Assembly: GCA_003852805.1 (NCBI GenBank)
Contig: RDDY01000145.1
Location: forward strand, 1 to 7,081
Length of the DNA stretch: 7,081 nt
Source: Chryseobacterium sp.
GTDB lineage: Bacteria; Bacteroidota; Bacteroidia; Flavobacteriales; Weeksellaceae
Direction: 5' to 3'
Part shown: positions 6,022-7,081 of the stretch, piece after piece
How the letters are laid out: each line of letters starts with the position of its first letter
How positions within the stretch are numbered: position 1 is the stretch's first letter
Made by a program: the position numbers and the translations under genes
Notes under the pieces: model-generated
What the model saw: the letters and a program-made list of their open reading frames with translations, nothing else
What the model was told of the DNA's origin: nothing
Databases searched by the model: none

Positions 6022-6303
6022 TTATTTCCCTGCATTTACAGCGTCTGCCAGTTCAGAACCTGCTTTGAATTTAGCCACTTTCTTGGCAGCAATCTCGATA
6101 GGTTGTTTGGTAGAAGGGTTGATGCCTTGTCTTGCTGCTCTCTCGCTTACTGAGAAAGTACCGAAGCCTACCAGAGAGATCTTGCCGTCGTTTTTCAGAG
6201 TTTCAGATACATGTTGGATGAAAGATTCCAGTGCTTTCTTTGCTGATACTTTAGAGATTTCGGCATCTTGTGCCATTGCTTCGATCAGTTCAGATTTGTT
6301 CAT
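6022..6303 (-). CDS. hup: HU-family nucleoid DNA-binding protein
   Basis: A 93-residue HU/IHF-type protein that binds and bends DNA as a dimer and compacts the nucleoid. Visible features are MNKSELIEAMA at the start, the two-helix dimer body (residues 3-38), GFGTF at 46-50, the DNA-contacting beta arm RAARQGINPSTKQPIEI (55-71) with the intercalating proline at P63, and KKVAKFKAGSELADAVN (74-90). The length is exactly typical. The N-P-S/T arm and lack of an IHF-specific tail favour HU over IHF. It is transcribed leftward as a single gene from its own promoter and ends at the shared terminator. Confidence 0.96.
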   Translation of the reverse strand: MNKSELIEAMAQDAEISKVSAKKALESFIQHVSETLKNDGKISLVGFGTFSVSERAARQGINPSTKQPIEIAAKKVAKFKAGSELADAVNAGK

Positions 6304-6335
6304 AATGCGGTGTTTTTAAGTTTAATTAACTGAGA

Positions 6336-6366
6336 CAAATATAATACAATTTCCATAACGTGCAAT
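6336..6366 (-). promoter_or_regulatory. Promoter of the HU gene
   Basis: Read leftward, ATTG (6366-6363), a 19-base spacer and a perfect TATATTTG (6343-6336) fit the Bacteroidota promoter consensus. The -7 box ends 32 bases before the HU ATG, leaving an A-rich leader of roughly 25-30 bases without a Shine-Dalgarno site. This is a normal-length leader, in contrast to the other promoters here. Confidence 0.65.
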
Positions 6367-6622
6367 TTTTACCTCACTTTCTTCATCTTTATGGGCGTAC
6401 TTGTTTCTTTAGATGAAAAAAAGCTAAACCGCAGACCGACGGAGATAGGGCGCTTGCGAACACTAATATTATGCCAATGCGCCATTATTAGCAGCATTGC
6501 AGAGAGTGAGTAGCTTTTTAACCGTATTGTGAAATTATCAAAAGCCAATCGACTGTGGCTTATTTCCATGCAATCTTAAATGAACAAAGGTTTTTGTTAC
6601 GCAATTGCCGTAGTTAAAAGGG
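6367..6622. other. Intergenic stretch without a credible gene
   Basis: Between the HU promoter and the panD upstream dyads I see no coding region that looks real; the one short leftward frame has no family features. The stretch holds a long-range inverted repeat, AAAAAGCTA (6418-6426) with TAGCTTTTT (6511-6519). It also holds two overlapping, mutually exclusive short stems: GGCGC/GCGCC (6449-6453, 6479-6483) and CAATGC/GCATTG (6475-6480, 6494-6499). A 6-bp hairpin, AAGCCA/TGGCTT, lies at 6542-6561. This is compatible with a small structured RNA, but each stem is short enough to be chance. Confidence 0.35.
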
Positions 6623-6671
6623 TTAACAACCATAACATTGTTAAACAAGACGCAAAGCGCAGCATGCGTCT
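6623..6671. promoter_or_regulatory. Two dyads upstream of panD, possible operator
   Basis: TTAACAA (6623-6629) and TTGTTAA (6638-6644) form a perfect 7-8-7 inverted repeat. GTTAA recurs at 6613, 6622 and 6640, that is, at 9- and 18-base steps. A second dyad, AGACGCA/TGCGTCT (6648-6654, 6665-6671), overlaps the putative -33 element of the panD promoter. Their position suggests a regulator-binding site, but no regulator can be named. Confidence 0.35.
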
Positions 6672-6698
6672 GTTTTCCGTCAAATTGAATTAAATTTG
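6669..6698 (+). promoter_or_regulatory. Promoter of panD
   Basis: TAAATTTG at 6691-6698 is a perfect TAnnTTTG. TCTG at 6669-6672 is a one-mismatch -33 element with an 18-base spacer, the same spacing as at the Fur-family promoter. The -7 box ends four bases before the ATG, so transcription should start at or next to the start codon. Confidence 0.6.
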
Positions 6699-6702
6699 CG
6701 CC

Positions 6703-7053
6703 ATGCTAATAGAAGTATTCAAATCAAAGATACACCGCGTAAAAGTTACCGCGTCAGATCTCAACTATATCGGCAGCATTACCATAGACGAAGATCTGAT
6801 AGACGCCGCGGGCCTTATCGTTGGCGAGAAAGTGCAGATTGTCAATGTAGACAACGGCGAGCGCTTCGACACTTATGTAATTAAAGGCCGACGGAAGTCG
6901 GGAGAGATTTGTCTGAACGGCCCTGCGGCGCGTAGAGTTCAACGCGGCGATACGGTGATCATCATCGCTTACGCTTGGTTGACACCTGAGGAAGCAACGA
7001 CCTTTCAGCCTAAGATCATCTTCCCGAATGAGAACACCAATTTGCTGACCTAA
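6703..7053 (+). CDS. panD: Aspartate 1-decarboxylase (pyruvoyl enzyme), PanD
   Basis: A 116-residue cytoplasmic enzyme that decarboxylates L-aspartate to beta-alanine for pantothenate and coenzyme A. It is made as a proenzyme that cuts itself between G24 and S25 (YIGSITID at 22-29), turning S25 into the pyruvoyl cofactor. Other active-site residues match the family: K9, H11, R54, T57-Y58 and the N72-G73-x-A75-A76 loop. P74 (NGPAAR) replaces the more common alanine and is a mild change. The C-terminal [13 protein letters not shown] is typical of Bacteroidota PanD. The start is fixed by the conserved [11 protein letters not shown]. Its stop overlaps the start of the next gene (TAATG), so the two are probably co-translated. 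No panC lies upstream in this window. Confidence 0.95.
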   Translation: MLIEVFKSKIHRVKVTASDLNYIGSITIDEDLIDAAGLIVGEKVQIVNVDNGERFDTYVIKGRRKSGEICLNGPAARRVQRGDTVIIIAYAWLTPEEATTFQPKIIFPNENTNLLT

Positions 7054-7081
7054 TGGCGGGAAAAAAGGCCGGTACAGCGCG
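7053..7081 (+). CDS. 5' end of a gene overlapping panD (partial)
   Basis: An ATG at 7053-7055 overlaps the panD stop as TAATG and opens a frame reading MAGKKAGTA up to the window edge. The 1-base stop/start overlap is a common sign of translational coupling. From memory, Bacteroidota panD is often followed by a flippase-like membrane protein of the UPF0104 type, but nine residues cannot support that identity. Confidence 0.5.

Noticed and set aside
6369..6569. 66-codon leftward open frame in the HU-panD gap
   Set aside because: No motif, no promoter box before it, and it would run into the HU promoter; composition looks like chance reading of A/T-rich DNA.
6648..6676. AGACGCA/TGCGTCT stem followed by GTTTT, read as a terminator
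   Set aside because: No gene ends upstream on that strand, the tail is short, and it overlaps the panD promoter, so an operator is more likely.
1..7081. Mobile elements, CRISPR arrays, tRNA or rRNA genes, toxin-antitoxin or defence systems
   Set aside because: No transposase or integrase motifs, no terminal or periodic repeats, and no RNA gene signatures; the gene content is housekeeping.

Overview
The window reads as ordinary chromosomal DNA from a member of the Bacteroidota, most likely a sphingobacterial or related environmental lineage. The organism call is inference. It rests on an OstA/LptA-like protein of the long Bacteroidota type, a START-like SRPBCC protein, a Fur homologue with the 'EFCDPRIQ ... 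HSLYFYG' signature, near-absence of Shine-Dalgarno sequences, and several sites matching the Bacteroidota -7 promoter element TAnnTTTG directly before start codons. No phage, transposon, CRISPR array, tRNA or rRNA is visible.

Layout. (1) Positions 3-65 look like the last 20 codons of an upstream gene. (2) Positions 89-3487 form a tight rightward run: a Fur-family regulator, an exported OstA/LptA-like protein starting one base after the Fur stop, and a class III PLP aminotransferase eight bases later. (3) A second rightward pair covers 3566-4760: a START-like SRPBCC protein and, one base after its stop, a class IV aminotransferase homologue whose active site has been erased. (4) A leftward YqgE/AlgH gene (4753-5301) converges on and overlaps the end of that pair. 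It is divergent from pdxH (5326-5970), with only 24 bp between the two start codons. (5) pdxH and a leftward HU gene (6022-6303) converge on a perfect 14-bp bidirectional terminator. (6) About 400 bp without a credible gene (6304-6702) holds the HU promoter, several small dyads and the panD promoter. (7) panD (6703-7053) overlaps the start of another gene that runs off the window.

How the genes fit together. Three loci touch pyridoxal phosphate: PdxH makes it, the class III aminotransferase should use it, and the class IV homologue keeps the fold but lacks the lysine and other cofactor contacts. PanD makes beta-alanine for pantothenate and CoA with a pyruvoyl group rather than PLP. The OstA/LptA-like protein belongs to LPS transport, and HU is the nucleoid protein.

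The two strongest unusual observations are the pseudo-aminotransferase and a Fur homologue that has lost both structural-zinc cysteine pairs. A third is the recurrent placement of perfect TAnnTTTG boxes 4-8 bases before ATG codons, implying leaderless or nearly leaderless mRNAs. I see no wholly new multi-gene system here; the novelty lies in these variants of known families.
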